Below, in pieces: positions 62,897 to 64,000 of a stretch of DNA of 64,000 bases (its first letter is position 1; every line of letters starts with the position of its first letter). This DNA comes from Virgifigura sp964551315 (GTDB taxonomy: Bacteria; Pseudomonadota; Alphaproteobacteria; Dongiales; Dongiaceae). The notes under the pieces are model-generated. The model was given only the letters and a program-made list of their open reading frames with translations, did not search any database and was not told where the DNA came from. Both the position numbers and the translations under genes were made by a program. Location of the stretch: positions 1 to 64,000 of the forward strand of contig CAZKCM010000001.1 of assembly GCA_964551315.1 (NCBI GenBank), written 5' to 3'.

Positions 62897-62943
62897 ATAG
62901 CTTGGGTCTTGGCAGATCTCGACCCGGCAACCCCGAGGCGCCT

Positions 62944-64000
62944 GTGACCGGATTCGCGATTCCGCTTGGCCCGACAGCTGCGCCCGCCACACGGTCCGGC
63001 GTGAGAGCCGGAATCTTTGCCTTCGGCGCCGCGATGATTCTGGTGACCGTAGCGCTTATCGCCGAGGATCTGTGGGAAGATCGCCAATACGCGCTCGACT
63101 TGGCCGCCCAGAGAACCGAGAGCGTCGCGGAAGTGCTGGCCGAGCATACGGCGCGTACCGTCGAGACCATTGACCTGACGCTTGCCAACATCGTCCGCGA
63201 GATCGAGAACCGCCGCGCAGAGGATCGGCTGACGAGCTTCGACCCGGAGATTCGCCAGCTTCTGCGGCGCGAGATCGCGCATGCCCCGCAGATGCGCGCC
63301 CTCATCGTGACGGATGCCGCCGGGACCGTGACCCAGAGTTCTGCGAACAGACCGGCGAGCCCGATCACCGTTGCCGACCGGCGCTACTTCATTGGCCAGC
63401 GCGACGGCACCGGGACGACCGGCCTTTTCATCGACCGACCGGCACGCAGCCGCATGAACGACAAGTGGTTCATCGGGATGAGCCGGCGCCTCTCGAATCC
63501 CGATGGCAGCTTTGCCGGCATCGTCGCCGCGATCGCCGAGCCGGACTATTTTCGAGGGCTTTACCGATCGCTTCAGGGCGACCATCGCGGGCGCACCAGC
63601 CCGCATAAGTTCATCGGGCTGCTCCGCGTCGATGGCGCGCCCCTGGTCCTGTCGTCGGAAACCGACCACCTCTTTTCCGATTCGGTGTGGCCCATGCTGT
63701 CGGTCGGCGTTCCCTGGTCTCTCGCCATCGGCGGCGAGTCCATCATCGGCACCACGCGCGCCGTTCCCGGCTGGCCGCTGTTCGTGGTCGTCGAGCAACC
63801 GCGGGACGCCGTACTCGCTCATTGGCGGGAGGATCTCCGCCACGGCATCGTCTTTTGCCTCGTTATCGGGAGCGCCGTCTTCCTGCTGACAGGCCTTCTG
63901 GGGCAGCAGCTTCGACGGCGGGAGCGGTCCGAGATCGCCCTGCGCGAGAGCCAAGAGCGGTTGGAGCTTGCGCTCAGCGGCACTTCGGACGGGTTGTGGG
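62944..64000 (+). CDS. Cache/PAS membrane sensor protein (partial)
   Basis: The gene runs past the window end, giving 352 codons. The protein has a membrane helix (about 21-40), an extracytoplasmic double-Cache-type sensor domain (about 50-290, with VADRRYFIGQRD and DKWFIGMSRRLSN) and a second helix (near 302-322) followed by the start of a PAS domain (ESQERLELALSGTSDGLW). Output domain, histidine kinase or diguanylate cyclase, lies beyond the window. The GTG at 62944 follows GAGG; a TTG at 62902 is the alternative. Confidence 0.85.
   Translation, partial: MTGFAIPLGPTAAPATRSGVRAGIFAFGAAMILVTVALIAEDLWEDRQYALDLAAQRTESVAEVLAEHTARTVETIDLTLANIVREIENRRAEDRLTSFDPEIRQLLRREIAHAPQMRALIVTDAAGTVTQSSANRPASPITVADRRYFIGQRDGTGTTGLFIDRPARSRMNDKWFIGMSRRLSNPDGSFAGIVAAIAEPDYFRGLYRSLQGDHRGRTSPHKFIGLLRVDGAPLVLSSETDHLFSDSVWPMLSVGVPWSLAIGGESIIGTTRAVPGWPLFVVVEQPRDAVLAHWREDLRHGIVFCLVIGSAVFLLTGLLGQQLRRRERSEIALRESQERLELALSGTSDGLW

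Overview
The window is 64 kb of high-GC, densely packed chromosomal DNA from an alphaproteobacterium, most likely of the Rhodospirillales/Rhizobiales type. The evidence is the gene content: a plant-type glutamate-cysteine ligase beside rsmE and ubiA, DUF4170 and DUF3035 proteins, a waaA-lpxK lipid A block, a mutL/M16/lspA/ileS/ribF block, paired TPM-domain proteins behind lemA, and an attenuator-type leader before leuA. Species cannot be told from the sequence. No rRNA, tRNA, CRISPR array, prophage or complete insertion sequence was seen.

Layout. 1-5 kb: the end of tldD, a divergent SDR oxidoreductase, a BenE-type transporter, a possible remnant of a FecCD permease, and a HerA-like ATPase. 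4.3-13.4 kb: gshA and rsmE divergent from ubiA plus a methyltransferase, a two-gene pair with an internally duplicated DUF4170 protein, a cysteine-rich protein, a Tat-exported class D beta-lactamase, a UbiD-family decarboxylase and a small secreted protein. 13.4-19.3 kb: leuA with promoter, leader peptide and attenuator, then DUF4153, GNAT and pmbA (the partner of tldD). 19.3-29 kb: envelope lipid genes (DAG-kinase-like, MsbA-like exporter, DUF374 acyltransferase, waaA, lpxK) running into three overlapping genes for a small membrane protein, a kinase-like/methyltransferase fusion and a membrane sulfatase-fold protein. 29-41.3 kb: an M23 endopeptidase overlapping xseA, purD, a multi-PAS histidine kinase with a shortened MHYT-like sensor, two TPM proteins with LemA, tadA, small enzymes, rluB and rsmD. 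41.3-46.3 kb: ChrA, a MOT1-type transporter and a TPR/O-GlcNAc-transferase-like protein. 46.3-57.4 kb: mutL, an M16 protease pair, an APH-like phosphotransferase, a DUF3035 lipoprotein, lspA, ileS and ribF, all on the minus strand. 57.5-64 kb: a MaoC hydratase with a clear promoter and palindromic operator candidates, an amidase, a trimethylamine-methyltransferase-family protein, an MFS transporter and the start of a Cache/PAS sensor.

The main functional groupings are lipid A/Kdo synthesis and export, ubiquinone and glutathione metabolism, TldD/PmbA peptide processing, lipoprotein maturation, and RNA modification. The most interesting items are the leucine leader whose start codon lies at the predicted transcription start, the kinase-like/methyltransferase fusion in its three-gene cassette, the operators before maoC, and the duplicated DUF4170 domain. 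No wholly new system could be proved from sequence reading alone.
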